From assembly GCF_022549215.1 (NCBI RefSeq), contig NZ_JAKZFC010000011.1, positions 1-58,769 on the forward strand: 58,769 nt of DNA. The letters are read 5' to 3'. Shown one piece after another: positions 38,376 to 49,986 of the stretch; within the stretch, counting starts at the first letter, position 1; each line of letters opens with the position of its first letter. This stretch comes from Solibacillus palustris. GTDB taxonomy: Bacteria > Bacillota > Bacilli > Bacillales_A > Planococcaceae. A program made the position numbers and the translations under genes. A model generated the notes under the pieces. That model was not told where the DNA came from. It searched no databases and saw only the letters and a list, made by a program, of their open reading frames with translations.

Positions 38376-39242
38376 TTATGCAAGTGGATTTCGCTCCCCT
38401 AACATTCGAACTACGTATACTTCTTCACAAAAACCACGCAAGCCATTATAAATACGACTGACACGTGCTTCATTTTCTACTAAGCCAAACACCGTTGGAC
38501 CACTGCCGCTCATCAGTACAGCATCCGCGCCAAAGCGGTGCATTTGCTCTTTAATCATGACAACTTCAGGATGCAACTTAAAAGTTACGGTTTCCAAAAC
38601 ATTGCCTAATGACTTACACATTAAATCATAATTATTATTTTCAATGGCTGTAATCATCTGTTTCGTATTGGGATGTTCAAGGCCATCAATTTTTAAACCG
38701 CCGTAGACATCGGCCGTTGAAACACCAATTTTTGGCTTCGCTAATAAAACCCAGCTTGTTGGTGGTGCCGGGAGTTCCATGATTTTTTCACCACGACCTG
38801 TCGCTAATGCTGTCCCGCCATAAACACAGAATGAAACATCCGAACCAATTTTTGCCCCATGCTCTGCTAATTCATCGAGTGTTAAATTTAGTTCCCACAG
38901 CTCATTTAATCCACGCAAGGTGGCCGCCGCGTCACTACTTCCACCAGCTAAACCTGCCGCAATCGGAATTTGCTTTTCAATTGTAATCGTTACGCCTTCC
39001 GTGATGCCGTATGTATTTTTTAACAACTCTGCTGCTTGATATGCAAAGTTGCGCTGATCGTCGGGTACAAAATTATCTGTTGAAACAATTTTAATTAGTC
39101 CATCTGCTCGAGATTCCAGTCCAATGCGGTCTGCTAAATCAACCGTTGTCATAATCATTTCAACTTCATGGTAATGATCTGGGCGCTTATATAGTACATC
39201 GAGTGTTAAATTAATTTTAGCAGGTGCTTTTACATATAACAT
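38376..39242 (-). CDS. ispE: 4-diphosphocytidyl-2-C-methyl-D-erythritol kinase
   Basis: Phosphorylates CDP-ME in the MEP isoprenoid pathway. The 288-aa GHMP kinase has [13 protein letters not shown] at the N-terminus, the ATP loop [17 protein letters not shown], and [12 protein letters not shown]. It sits between sspF and purR as in B. subtilis. Confidence 0.95.
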   Translation of the reverse strand: MLYVKAPAKINLTLDVLYKRPDHYHEVEMIMTTVDLADRIGLESRADGLIKIVSTDNFVPDDQRNFAYQAAELLKNTYGITEGVTITIEKQIPIAAGLAGGSSDAAATLRGLNELWELNLTLDELAEHGAKIGSDVSFCVYGGTALATGRGEKIMELPAPPTSWVLLAKPKIGVSTADVYGGLKIDGLEHPNTKQMITAIENNNYDLMCKSLGNVLETVTFKLHPEVVMIKEQMHRFGADAVLMSGSGPTVFGLVENEARVSRIYNGLRGFCEEVYVVRMLGERNPLA

Positions 39243-39378
39243 TGAAAATTTCCTCCTACTTGTAAGGCACGCATTTGTTACGCGATCAATTTTATTAGTT
39301 TTTATTTTAACATACGAAACGCACGAACATTGAGCGAAAGGTAATTTATTATGACTAAAAATTAATTTTGTGTTCCAA

Positions 39379-39425
39379 AAAACAAAATCAGCACCCCGTA
39401 GATTTTGTTTACGGAGGTGCTGATT
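39379..39425 (-). terminator. terminator of sspF
   Basis: Minus-strand hairpin AATCAGCACC-T-CCGTA / TACGG-G-GTGCTGATT followed by TTGTTTTTT, about 10 nt past the sspF stop. Confidence 0.85.
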
Positions 39426-39434
39426 CGCGTCAAC

Positions 39435-39626
39435 TTATTTTTGGTTGTTTTGTGCAGATTGATTGGCTAAGTTTTGTTGAGCCATTTCAACCGCACGCTT
39501 GACCATGTTTCCTGCATCACGGGCTTTAATACCGCCCCAACCCTCACGTTCTACTACGTCATAAAATCCAAGTTCCTTTGCAATCTCTTCCTTTAGACGA
39601 CTCGACATGATTTTTTGTTTTGCCAT
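39435..39626 (-). CDS. sspF: alpha/beta-type small acid-soluble spore protein (SspF-like)
   Basis: DNA-coating spore protein that protects against UV and is cleaved by the Gpr protease at germination. The 63-aa protein has [20 protein letters not shown] and the second helix with [21 protein letters not shown] strong SigmaG promoter is present and the SD is AAAGGAGG. It is located next to veg as in B. subtilis. Confidence 0.93.
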   Translation of the reverse strand: MAKQKIMSSRLKEEIAKELGFYDVVEREGWGGIKARDAGNMVKRAVEMAQQNLANQSAQNNQK

Positions 39627-39657
39627 GCAAAAAACCTCCTTTTTTCGTTGACGCTTT

Positions 39658-39687
39658 TAGTATGTGCGAAAAATAAAAAAACACTCA
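39658..39687 (-). promoter_or_regulatory. SigmaG promoter of sspF
   Basis: Minus strand: perfect -10 CATACTA (39658-39664), 17-nt spacer, -35 TGAGTG (39682-39687; consensus TGAATA). It overlaps the veg terminator, so veg read-through stops within the sspF promoter. Confidence 0.75.
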
Positions 39688-39706
39688 CAAAAAGGAGCGC
39701 TTTTTC
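39671..39706 (-). terminator. terminator of veg
   Basis: Minus-strand stem AAAAAGCGCTC / GAGTGTTTTT with two G-T pairs and a T run, 28 nt past the veg stop. Confidence 0.6.
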
Positions 39707-39733
39707 AAAATATAAAAATAAGTACTAGAAAAA

Positions 39734-39991
39734 CTATTTGATGGCTGCCACTGCATCATCTAAAAAAGTAATCTCTACTGCTTCGGTAAGTATATCTGTA
39801 TAGCTGTAAGATACACGCTTACACGCATTATCCTTTTCTTGCAGTTCAATAACGAAAACGGCATGGTAAGTATCACTTAAAATACCTTCGCATTCAACTG
39901 TTTTCTTGCGACCACCATTTGCTTTTAATTGCAAACGTTTACCCAAATGACCATCTAACGACTTTTTAATGTCTGCTAACGTTTTTGGCAT
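39734..39991 (-). CDS. veg: Veg protein, biofilm-related regulator
   Basis: Small, abundant protein that in B. subtilis stimulates biofilm genes by opposing SinR. The 85-aa protein [20 protein letters not shown]... [16 protein letters not shown] aligns along its length with B. subtilis Veg. The frame extends to 40048 but the ATG at 39991 matches the family start; GAGGTG lies 11 nt before it. Two strong tandem promoters drive it. Confidence 0.94.
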   Translation of the reverse strand: MPKTLADIKKSLDGHLGKRLQLKANGGRKKTVECEGILSDTYHAVFVIELQEKDNACKRVSYSYTDILTEAVEITFLDDAVAAIK

Positions 39992-40016
39992 TTTCGCATA
40001 CACCTCACTGTAAAAT

Positions 40017-40045
40017 AGTGTATCACAAACCAATAAAATCGTCAA
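40017..40045 (-). promoter_or_regulatory. veg promoter, proximal
   Basis: Minus strand: -35 TTGACG (40040-40045), 17-nt spacer, -10 TACACT (40017-40022). It lies 40 nt downstream of a near-equivalent promoter. Confidence 0.75.
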
Positions 40046-40056
40046 CAAAATATATT

Positions 40057-40085
40057 ATTTTATCACCAGGATACATAGCCGTCAA
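40057..40085 (-). promoter_or_regulatory. veg promoter, distal
   Basis: Minus strand: -35 TTGACG (40080-40085), 17-nt spacer, -10 TAAAAT (40057-40062), preceded by A-rich UP-like sequence. The -35 hexamer is identical to that of the proximal promoter. Confidence 0.8.
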
Positions 40086-40131
40086 CATTTTTTATTTAAT
40101 TTTTTAAACTTTTTTTAGTTCGTTTTTCACA

Positions 40132-41575
<1,444 letters not shown>

Positions 41576-41657
41576 GAAATGCTCCTCTTTTCTAACATAG
41601 TATTTCGTTATTTTACCATAGATTACGTTTGGTTACTTGCGTACGTGATTGTGCACG

Positions 41658-41699
41658 AAAAAAGCTTTCTCGCTATCAGTCAAAAAAGCGAGAAAGCTA
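41658..41699 (-). terminator. terminator of the rpfB/yabE-like gene
   Basis: Minus-strand hairpin AGCTTTCTCGCT / AGCGAGAAAGCT followed by TTTTTTC, about 50 nt past the stop. Confidence 0.9.
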
Positions 41700-41746
41700 T
41701 ATACATTTTGGAAGTCGTTGTTAGCTAACTTAATAACAACCTAAAA

Positions 41747-42946
41747 CTAATTTAATACTTTAATACGTACTTTTTTACGACCCCAGCTATTTGCTTGGGC
41801 TTTTGTTTGTACTAATATATCAATTTTGTTTCCTTTAATTGCACCGCCTGTATCTCCTGCAACAGCATAGCCGTAGCCTTCAACCCATACTTTTGTCCCT
41901 AGTGGAATAACGCTTGGATCAACTGCGACTAATTTTAAATCGGAATTTGCGCGTAAGTTAACACCAGCTGCTGAAATACCTGAGCAGCCTGTACAATATG
42001 GTGTATACGCTGTAGCCTCTACATAAAATTCCTTACCTGTTGCCGGCTCTGCTGAACGAGATACGCTAGCTGTAACAACTTTCGTACCAACTGCGACCAC
42101 TTTAGTCGTCGGTTTCTCTACGACATTTTCTGCAACAATTTCTTTCGACACAACTTTACCGTTTTCTTTTACGATATTGTACGTGCGTTCAACCTTACCT
42201 TTTTTACCCTCTGTAACAACCTTTTCATTGCCCTTCATTAAAGAAGAATCATTTTTCTTTTCAACTGCGAAATCTACTGATTCTTCCACTACATCGGTAA
42301 CCTTTTCTACGCGAACAACTGCGATTTTATCATTTGGAGTGATAACGTCCTCCAAATTTTTGTCGACACGATCAGATTCAGCTAATTGAATCTCTTGTTG
42401 TTTTAAAAAGTTAGCGACCGTAGTCGAAGTGGACCATACTTGTCTCTTTTCTAAGCCATCGACAAGCGTTAACTGAAACGCCTTTTGAATATCGATTTTG
42501 TTATCTGCTCCTACTTCTGTATCTAAGCTTTGTGATATTAAATCATGCTTTGTTACTTCTATATTTGCTTCTTCCAAAATGTTCTTCACTACATTTTCAG
42601 TTGTCCAAACTTTTGACTGATTTCCATCAACTGAAATTACTATTTCTTTTGCCTGTTCCCAATGAATCGACATTCCACTGTCAATCTCGGTACTCAGTGA
42701 GGGGGTGACTTTATCATACTGTGATATATCTAAATCTTGAGTTTCTATAAACTCTTCAACCGTAGTTGCGTGTGTATAAACCTTTGTTGTCTCACCGTTT
42801 GCTTCTAGCATAACGGGATTTTTCGTTCCGTGATAGAGAACGAATGCAATTACTGTAACAAACAGGACAAGCGATAAAATCCTTACACCTGTTTGCTTAC
42901 TCCTCAATGATCCTAAGAACTGGCTTTTCATGGTTTGCTTTGACAT
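41747..42946 (-). CDS. yabE: cell-wall-associated 3D-domain protein (YabE / RpfB-like)
   Basis: Secreted or membrane-anchored murein-active protein. The 399-aa protein has one N-terminal TM/signal anchor (about 22-38), three DUF348 repeats (about 45-215), a G5 domain (about 217-295) and a C-terminal 3D domain (about 310-399) with the three aspartate motifs AVDPSVIPLG, GDTGGAIKG and KIDILV. This layout matches B. subtilis YabE. A strong SigA promoter gives a short 5' UTR. Confidence 0.92.
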   Translation of the reverse strand: MSKQTMKSQFLGSLRSKQTGVRILSLVLFVTVIAFVLYHGTKNPVMLEANGETTKVYTHATTVEEFIETQDLDISQYDKVTPSLSTEIDSGMSIHWEQAKEIVISVDGNQSKVWTTENVVKNILEEANIEVTKHDLISQSLDTEVGADNKIDIQKAFQLTLVDGLEKRQVWSTSTTVANFLKQQEIQLAESDRVDKNLEDVITPNDKIAVVRVEKVTDVVEESVDFAVEKKNDSSLMKGNEKVVTEGKKGKVERTYNIVKENGKVVSKEIVAENVVEKPTTKVVAVGTKVVTASVSRSAEPATGKEFYVEATAYTPYCTGCSGISAAGVNLRANSDLKLVAVDPSVIPLGTKVWVEGYGYAVAGDTGGAIKGNKIDILVQTKAQANSWGRKKVRIKVLN

Positions 42947-42976
42947 GAAAATAACGCCTCCTTAATACAAAGTTGG

Positions 42977-43005
42977 ATTATACGGACTTGATTTCAAACT
43001 GTCAA
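42977..43005 (-). promoter_or_regulatory. SigA promoter of the yabE-like gene
   Basis: Minus strand: perfect -35 TTGACA (43000-43005), 17-nt spacer, perfect -10 TATAAT (42977-42982). The predicted 5' UTR is about 25 nt, so there is no room for the c-di-AMP riboswitch found before some cell-wall hydrolases. Confidence 0.9.
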
Positions 43006-43191
43006 CAGAAATGATTTTCTTTAAAAATGCATTTTTTGCTCAAAATCTTGTTACAACCAGTATTGGAGGCGTATAAATTTTTTAAACATGTCTAGCTAAA
43101 ATAACGCTCAAAAAATATACTTTGCAATAAATTTATTTGGAAAAACATTTTAAATTAAATGTTAAATTACAGTAATTTATGTTAACGATTC

Positions 43192-43968
43192 TTACTGATC
43201 CAATTTAAAAAAGCGCTTTGCATTTTCTGTCGTTTTTTGCGCCACTTCTTCTACCCCAATTTCTTTTAATCGAGCAATTTCCTCAGCCACTAATGTGACA
43301 TAGGCTGGCTCATTGCGCTTCCCTCTATATGGATGTGGCGCTAAATATGGTGCATCCGTCTCAATTAATAAATGTTCTAACGGAATTTCTGTGGCAACCT
43401 CTTTTGGCTGACGTGCATTTTTAAACGTGACTGGCCCTCCAAGGCTAATCATGAAATTCATCTTTATGCATTCACGTGCTGTTTCGACGCTTCCACCGAA
43501 ACAATGCATAATTCCACCAACCGAAGCTGCATTTTCTTCTTTAAGAATACGTACTACATCCGCTGTTGCGTCACGATTGTGGATAATAATTGGTAAATTC
43601 AATTTTTGTGCTAAGTGAATTTGTTTTCGGAACCAATACTGTTGCACATCTTTGGGTGACTTGTCCCAATAATAATCTAGTCCAGTTTCACCAATACCAA
43701 CTACTTTGGGATGCTTTGCCAATTCTTCAATCCAAGCTAAATACTCATCTGTACAATCAATCGCATCAACCGGATGCCAGCCAATGACAGCATAAATAAA
43801 ATCATAAGTATCTATTAGCTGTATCGCACGTTCAATCGTTTTTTTATCAAAGCCGATAACAATCATTTTTTCTAAATTAGCTGCAAGTGCTCTATCAATA
43901 ACTTCCTCTAAATCTTCGTCATACTGATCTGCATTTAAGTGAACATGTGTATCAATATATGTGCTCAT
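43192..43968 (-). CDS. tatD: TatD-family metal-dependent DNase
   Basis: A 258-aa TIM-barrel hydrolase (YabD in B. subtilis). Metal-binding motifs seen are DTHVHLN, GETGLDYYWD, IHNRDA, HCFGG and ETDAPYLAP. It probably acts as a 3'-5' exonuclease or RNase/DNase in repair. The ATG at 43968, 7 nt after AGGAG, is chosen over the longer frame. Confidence 0.94.
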   Translation of the reverse strand: MSTYIDTHVHLNADQYDEDLEEVIDRALAANLEKMIVIGFDKKTIERAIQLIDTYDFIYAVIGWHPVDAIDCTDEYLAWIEELAKHPKVVGIGETGLDYYWDKSPKDVQQYWFRKQIHLAQKLNLPIIIHNRDATADVVRILKEENAASVGGIMHCFGGSVETARECIKMNFMISLGGPVTFKNARQPKEVATEIPLEHLLIETDAPYLAPHPYRGKRNEPAYVTLVAEEIARLKEIGVEEVAQKTTENAKRFFKLDQ

Positions 43969-44173
43969 ATTTTTTCTCCTATCGTGTATTGTACTCATTA
44001 CTAATATTTCTTAGTTTTCAGAATTATTACGTGTATATTACAAATTCCTATTTACCTGTCATTTAAATAGATGGAAAATATGAATTTAGTTCTATTAACA
44101 TACTTTATACCCTTTTATAACCATGTATATATTATTGTAAAATATCGTTTTTGACTAGTCTTTAGACAATAAC

Positions 44174-44213
44174 GAAAAGTCTGCTGAACTTAATCGATGT
44201 TCAACAGACTTTC
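44174..44213 (-). terminator. terminator of metS
   Basis: Minus-strand hairpin GAAAGTCTG-T-TGAAC / GTTCA-G-CAGACTTTTC, immediately after the metS stop. It isolates tatD from metS. Confidence 0.8.
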
Positions 44214-44217
44214 CAAT

Positions 44218-46314
<2,097 letters not shown>

Positions 46315-46416
46315 CTAATAACTTTTTTCTATGATAAAAATCTTTAATATTATCACCATAAAGTACAAATATAACAAATAATTTTCTAAATCCAAGGAAA
46401 TACTAATGCTAATTTA

Positions 46417-46445
46417 TTGACGTTTATGGCATTAGTTGGTATGAT
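46417..46445 (+). promoter_or_regulatory. SigA promoter of abrB
   Basis: Plus strand: -35 TTGACG (46417-46422), 17-nt spacer, -10 TATGAT (46440-46445). Confidence 0.85.
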
Positions 46446-46466
46446 TCTAAATAGACAAGGAAATAA

Positions 46467-46483
46467 TGTCGAATTTTGACGAA
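46467..46483 (+). promoter_or_regulatory. two tandem Spo0A boxes downstream of the abrB promoter
   Basis: TGTCGAA (46467-46473) and TGACGAA (46477-46483) repeat with 10-bp spacing, both matching the 0A-box core TGNCGAA. They lie about 15-31 nt past the expected transcription start, as in B. subtilis where phospho-Spo0A blocks abrB transcription. Confidence 0.85.
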
Positions 46484-46520
46484 TATAAATAACTTTTATA
46501 ATATAGGAGGAAATATCATT

Positions 46521-46799
46521 ATGAAATCAACAGGTATCGTACGTAAAGTAGACGAATTAGGACGTGTAGTAATTCCAATCGAATTACGCCGTACATTAGG
46601 AATTGCAGAAAAAGACGCATTAGAAATTTATGTAGATGACGATAAGATTATCTTAAAAAAATATATGCCCAACATGACTTGTGCAGTAACTGGTGAAGTT
46701 TCGGATGACAACTTGCGCTTAGTAGGCGGTAAATTAATTTTATCTGCTGAAGGTGCAGAAACATTAGTTAGAGAAATTCAAGCAAACTTAAAAAAATAA
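46521..46799 (+). CDS. abrB: transition-state regulator AbrB
   Basis: Global repressor of post-exponential genes. The 92-aa protein has the swapped-hairpin DNA-binding domain KSTGIVRKVDELGRVVIPIE (residues 2-21) and the C-terminal multimerisation part, with the conserved Cys in MTCAVTGE. The ATG follows AGGAGG by 9 nt. It is on the plus strand, divergent from metS; promoter and 0A boxes are upstream. It has the same relation to metS as in B. subtilis. Confidence 0.96.
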   Translation: MKSTGIVRKVDELGRVVIPIELRRTLGIAEKDALEIYVDDDKIILKKYMPNMTCAVTGEVSDDNLRLVGGKLILSAEGAETLVREIQANLKK

Positions 46800-46837
46800 G
46801 TTTACCACTTTTTTTAGGTGCTGCTTTAAAATAAAAT

Positions 46838-46869
46838 AATCAAGAGTTTCACAATTCGCACTCTTGATT
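46838..46869 (+). other. hairpin after abrB without T run
   Basis: AATCAAGAGT / ACTCTTGATT, a perfect 10-bp stem in the abrB 3' UTR just before the bidirectional terminator. It may stabilise the mRNA end. Confidence 0.5.
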
Positions 46870-46873
46870 GAAT

Positions 46874-46920
46874 AAAGGGCAATCAAAAATCTACGTTAGA
46901 CTTTTGATTGCCCTTTTTTT
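46874..46920. terminator. bidirectional terminator between abrB and thiW
   Basis: AAAGGGCAATCAAAA / TTTTGATTGCCCTTT with A and T tracts on the two sides; it can end both converging transcripts. Confidence 0.92.
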
Positions 46921-46921
46921 G

Positions 46922-47428
46922 CTATTTTATTTTCATCTGCAGCATACCGCTAAATACTTTTTTTTGTACCATTACCTTTAACATAACAAAGCCTAACAGA
47001 GCACCCGCTAAAGAACTCATTGTAAAGGCTGGTATAAAGCCTAATAAAGTTGCCTCCTGTCCTAATAGCAAGATTGCTATCGGATAAGTTGCCAATGCTC
47101 CAAGAATTCCTGTGCCAAACACTTCACCGACAGCTGCAAAGCTTAGCTTCTTTGTTTTCTGATAAAGAAAGGCTGCAAGAAAAGCACCGATCATACTACC
47201 TGGATAAGCAAAGATAGATCCTGTGCCTAGGAGATTTCGCATTGTTGAAGTAAGAAAAGCACTCATTACCGCATACCATGGACCAAGCATTACTGCTGCT
47301 AGGATATTGACAAAATGCTGAATAGGAAAAATTTTTGCAAAGCCTAACGGAATGTAGACAACACTACTCGATGCAGTGGTAATAGCTGCAAGAATCGCTG
47401 TGTACGTTAACTTTCTTGTTTGATTCAT
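46922..47428 (-). CDS. thiW: ThiW, predicted thiazole-precursor ECF transporter S component
   Basis: A 168-aa membrane protein with about five TM helices, typical of S components (GFAKIFPIQHFVNILAAVML, TSTMRNLLGTGSIFAYPGSM). ThiW is predicted from regulon studies to import the thiazole moiety of thiamine with a shared ECF energising module, which is not in this window. It is the last gene of the TPP-riboswitch operon; SD is AGGAAAC. Confidence 0.85.
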   Translation of the reverse strand: MNQTRKLTYTAILAAITTASSSVVYIPLGFAKIFPIQHFVNILAAVMLGPWYAVMSAFLTSTMRNLLGTGSIFAYPGSMIGAFLAAFLYQKTKKLSFAAVGEVFGTGILGALATYPIAILLLGQEATLLGFIPAFTMSSLAGALLGFVMLKVMVQKKVFSGMLQMKIK

Positions 47429-47449
47429 TTTATTGTTTCCTATCTGTTG

Positions 47450-48454
47450 TTATTTTGAAACGATATTTTGTACAAACTGTTGCGGTTCAACCTTTGTATC
47501 AATTACACCTGCTTCATATAGCCAATTCGCTACGTTTTGCCAACTCTCTTCCTCTTGGTAGCCAAATGGCACTCCTTCGTCCTCCATTAATGGTAAAAGT
47601 ATTTTTAAGCTTTCTTTTTCAACTTCAGCATCTAATGTAGAGTCTGCATTTTCATTTGCCAATAGAATTTGTAATCCTGCTTCCGGATCTTCTTTTACAA
47701 ACTGTTGCCCTTTTGTAACAGCCTGCCAAAACTTTTCGATCGAAGCTTTTTTCTTATTGAATGTTTTTTCACCTGCTACGATAACAAGCTCGTAATTATC
47801 TGGTACACCATAATCATCTAATCGTAAAGCTTCCATCTCGTAACCTTCTTTATTGAGTAACACCAATTCATGGTTTATATAGCCACCACCGATTGCATCT
47901 ACCTTATCTGTTGCAACTGCAGGAATTAAGTCCCATCCTACATCTGTCATTTTCACTTTGCTAAAATCTCCACCATCATGTTCTACCATCGTTTTTATAA
48001 CTGCTTCAGTTATCACGGTAGATGGATAACCCACGCTTTTACCTTCTAAATCCTTTGGTGAATTAATCCCTGTTTCTTTTTTCATCATAATGGAATCAAG
48101 CGAATGGCGAACATAAGCAGCTACCGATACAACCGGTATTCCCTCAGCTCTTGATTGCACGACTTGGCTTTGATAGCTAATTGCTAAATCGACCTTCCCT
48201 GTTGCAGCAAGCTTTAACGGGTCATTTGTGTCTGCAGGCATTTGGATTTCGACATCTAATCCTTGCTCCTCAAAATAACCTTTTTCCTTCGCAACATACA
48301 ATGCTGAGTGTACCGCATTCGGATACCAATCAAGCATAATTGATATTTTCTCTAATTCTGATTGCCCGTTTTCTTGTGAACCTTTATCATTACTACAGCC
48401 GACCAACATGATGACCAACAATAGAAAAACAACAGGAATTTTCCAATTTTTCAT
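47450..48454 (-). CDS. thiY: ThiY-like pyrimidine-precursor-binding lipoprotein
   Basis: ABC solute-binding lipoprotein of the NMT1/THI5-like family. The 334-aa precursor has a signal peptide and a lipobox LVGC (Cys20), then LDWYPNAVHSALYVAKEKGY and KVDLAISYQSQVVQSRAEG, typical for ThiY, which binds formylaminopyrimidine. The ATG at 48454 has AGAGGTG 9 nt upstream. Substrate is inferred from the neighbouring tenA and the TPP control. Confidence 0.88.
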   Translation of the reverse strand: MKNWKIPVVFLLLVIMLVGCSNDKGSQENGQSELEKISIMLDWYPNAVHSALYVAKEKGYFEEQGLDVEIQMPADTNDPLKLAATGKVDLAISYQSQVVQSRAEGIPVVSVAAYVRHSLDSIMMKKETGINSPKDLEGKSVGYPSTVITEAVIKTMVEHDGGDFSKVKMTDVGWDLIPAVATDKVDAIGGGYINHELVLLNKEGYEMEALRLDDYGVPDNYELVIVAGEKTFNKKKASIEKFWQAVTKGQQFVKEDPEAGLQILLANENADSTLDAEVEKESLKILLPLMEDEGVPFGYQEEESWQNVANWLYEAGVIDTKVEPQQFVQNIVSK

Positions 48455-48468
48455 TTTCTGTTCCACCT

Positions 48469-49239
48469 CTAATTTTCATATTTCCATTTTTTAAGAATGA
48501 TTCGCTCCATCCATGTAGCAAATGCAAAAAGGAGTACCCCTACAAAAGTTAATATCGTAATCGCCGCGAATACTCCTTCCGCATTTAAATTCCCAGACAT
48601 TCTTCGGCTATAATAACCTAACCCTTCACTTGCACCTAGCCATTCCCCAATGGTTGCCCCTACTAGTGCAAACACAATAGCCATTTTAAAACCTGAGAAG
48701 AATGAAGGTAATGCCATTGGAATATGTAGCTTTAGAAAAATTTGCTTGCGGGAAGCACCCATCGAACGAAATAGTTCGATATAATCTTTATCGCACGCTC
48801 TTAAACCATCATAGGTGCTCACCACAACAGGGAAAAATGAAATAAGCACCGTTACTGCCACCTTACTCCAAATAGAATAACCAAACCAAAGTACAAAAAT
48901 AGGAGATAGTGCAATGATTGGAATCATTTGCGAAATGATGACAGCCGGATACATTACTTTTTCTATAGGTTTAAAGCAAAACATCCCGATAGCAAGAGAC
49001 ACCCCCAATAGGACAGTTATCAAAAAGCCGATGAAAAACTCGATTGTGGTTGCCTTTAAATGCACGAAAATGAGGACTCGCCAATTATCGATAATCATCT
49101 GTAGAACTCCTGTTGGTGCTGGTATAATAAAGCTCGGCACAATGCCTTGCCTTACGAGCACTTCAAGTACAACAAGAACGATTATAAAAAACAGTAGGAA
49201 TAAAGCGTATTGTTGAAACCAACTTCTAATCCATTTCAC
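48469..49239 (-). CDS. thiX: ABC transporter permease (ThiX-like)
   Basis: A 256-aa BPD-type inner-membrane permease with about six TM helices and the EAA-type loop ELFRSMGASRKQIFLKLHIP. It starts at GTG behind AAAGGAAG, overlapping the ATPase gene by 14 nt. It is the membrane channel of the pyrimidine-precursor ABC importer. Confidence 0.88.
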   Translation of the reverse strand: MKWIRSWFQQYALFLLFFIIVLVVLEVLVRQGIVPSFIIPAPTGVLQMIIDNWRVLIFVHLKATTIEFFIGFLITVLLGVSLAIGMFCFKPIEKVMYPAVIISQMIPIIALSPIFVLWFGYSIWSKVAVTVLISFFPVVVSTYDGLRACDKDYIELFRSMGASRKQIFLKLHIPMALPSFFSGFKMAIVFALVGATIGEWLGASEGLGYYSRRMSGNLNAEGVFAAITILTFVGVLLFAFATWMERIILKKWKYEN

Positions 49240-49963
49240 TAGAAATCTTCCTTTCTAGCTTTCTTCTTAGAGCTATACCTGCTTCTGAATAGCTCATTTC
49301 GTTGGCACGTGGTCTTGGCAAATCAACGATGATTTCCTCTACGCTTTTATCTTGATGTAAGATTAAAATGCGATCACTTAGTAAAATCGCTTCCTCTAAA
49401 TCATGGGTAATAAAGAGCACTGTTTTCTTTAATTGTTCCCACATCGACAATAACCAACTCTGCATTTCTTTTTTCGTAAAAGCATCCAATGCTCCAAATG
49501 GTTCATCAAGTAATAACACATCTTTACCTGTTAAGAGTGCTCTTAAAAAAGCCGCGCGCTGTCTCATTCCACCAGAAAGTTCTTTCGGATAAGCTTGTAC
49601 ATAATCCTTTAAACCAACTCGCTCAATCCAGACAATTGCTTCCTCTTTTGTTAACAATACGTTCTTTTGAATCTCTGCTGCGATCATGACATTTTCCAAA
49701 ATTGTACGCCATGGCAGCAGCAAATCCTTTTGTGGCATAAAACCCACATCACCAGGGGCTACTTGACGATCATCAATAACAATACTCCCCTCATCGGGTG
49801 TAAGTAGTCCCGTCATCAATTTAAAAATCGTGCTTTTTCCTGTACCGCTTCTGCCGATTATTGATACGAATTCCCCCTGCTTAATTTCCATATTCAATTT
49901 CAAGATTACAGGTGGGGAATGTTTCTCAAAAGCATAGGTCACATTTTGTAAGCTAACTACCAT
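49226..49963 (-). CDS. thiZ: ABC transporter ATP-binding protein (ThiZ-like)
   Basis: A 245-aa NitT/TauT-type ATPase with Walker A GRSGTGKST, signature LSGGMRQR, Walker B VLLLDEPFGALD and the switch histidine ITHD. It lies 23 nt after tenA and overlaps the permease gene, as expected for one transport operon. Confidence 0.9.
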   Translation of the reverse strand: MVVSLQNVTYAFEKHSPPVILKLNMEIKQGEFVSIIGRSGTGKSTIFKLMTGLLTPDEGSIVIDDRQVAPGDVGFMPQKDLLLPWRTILENVMIAAEIQKNVLLTKEEAIVWIERVGLKDYVQAYPKELSGGMRQRAAFLRALLTGKDVLLLDEPFGALDAFTKKEMQSWLLSMWEQLKKTVLFITHDLEEAILLSDRILILHQDKSVEEIIVDLPRPRANEMSYSEAGIALRRKLERKISSEMD

Positions 49964-49986
49964 TTATTATCACCTTCTTAAACAAA

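Noticed and set aside
42947-43191. possible c-di-AMP (ydaO) riboswitch before the yabE-like gene
   Set aside because: A perfect SigA promoter lies only about 25 nt from the expected transcript start to the SD, leaving no room for an aptamer, and the conserved motifs are absent.
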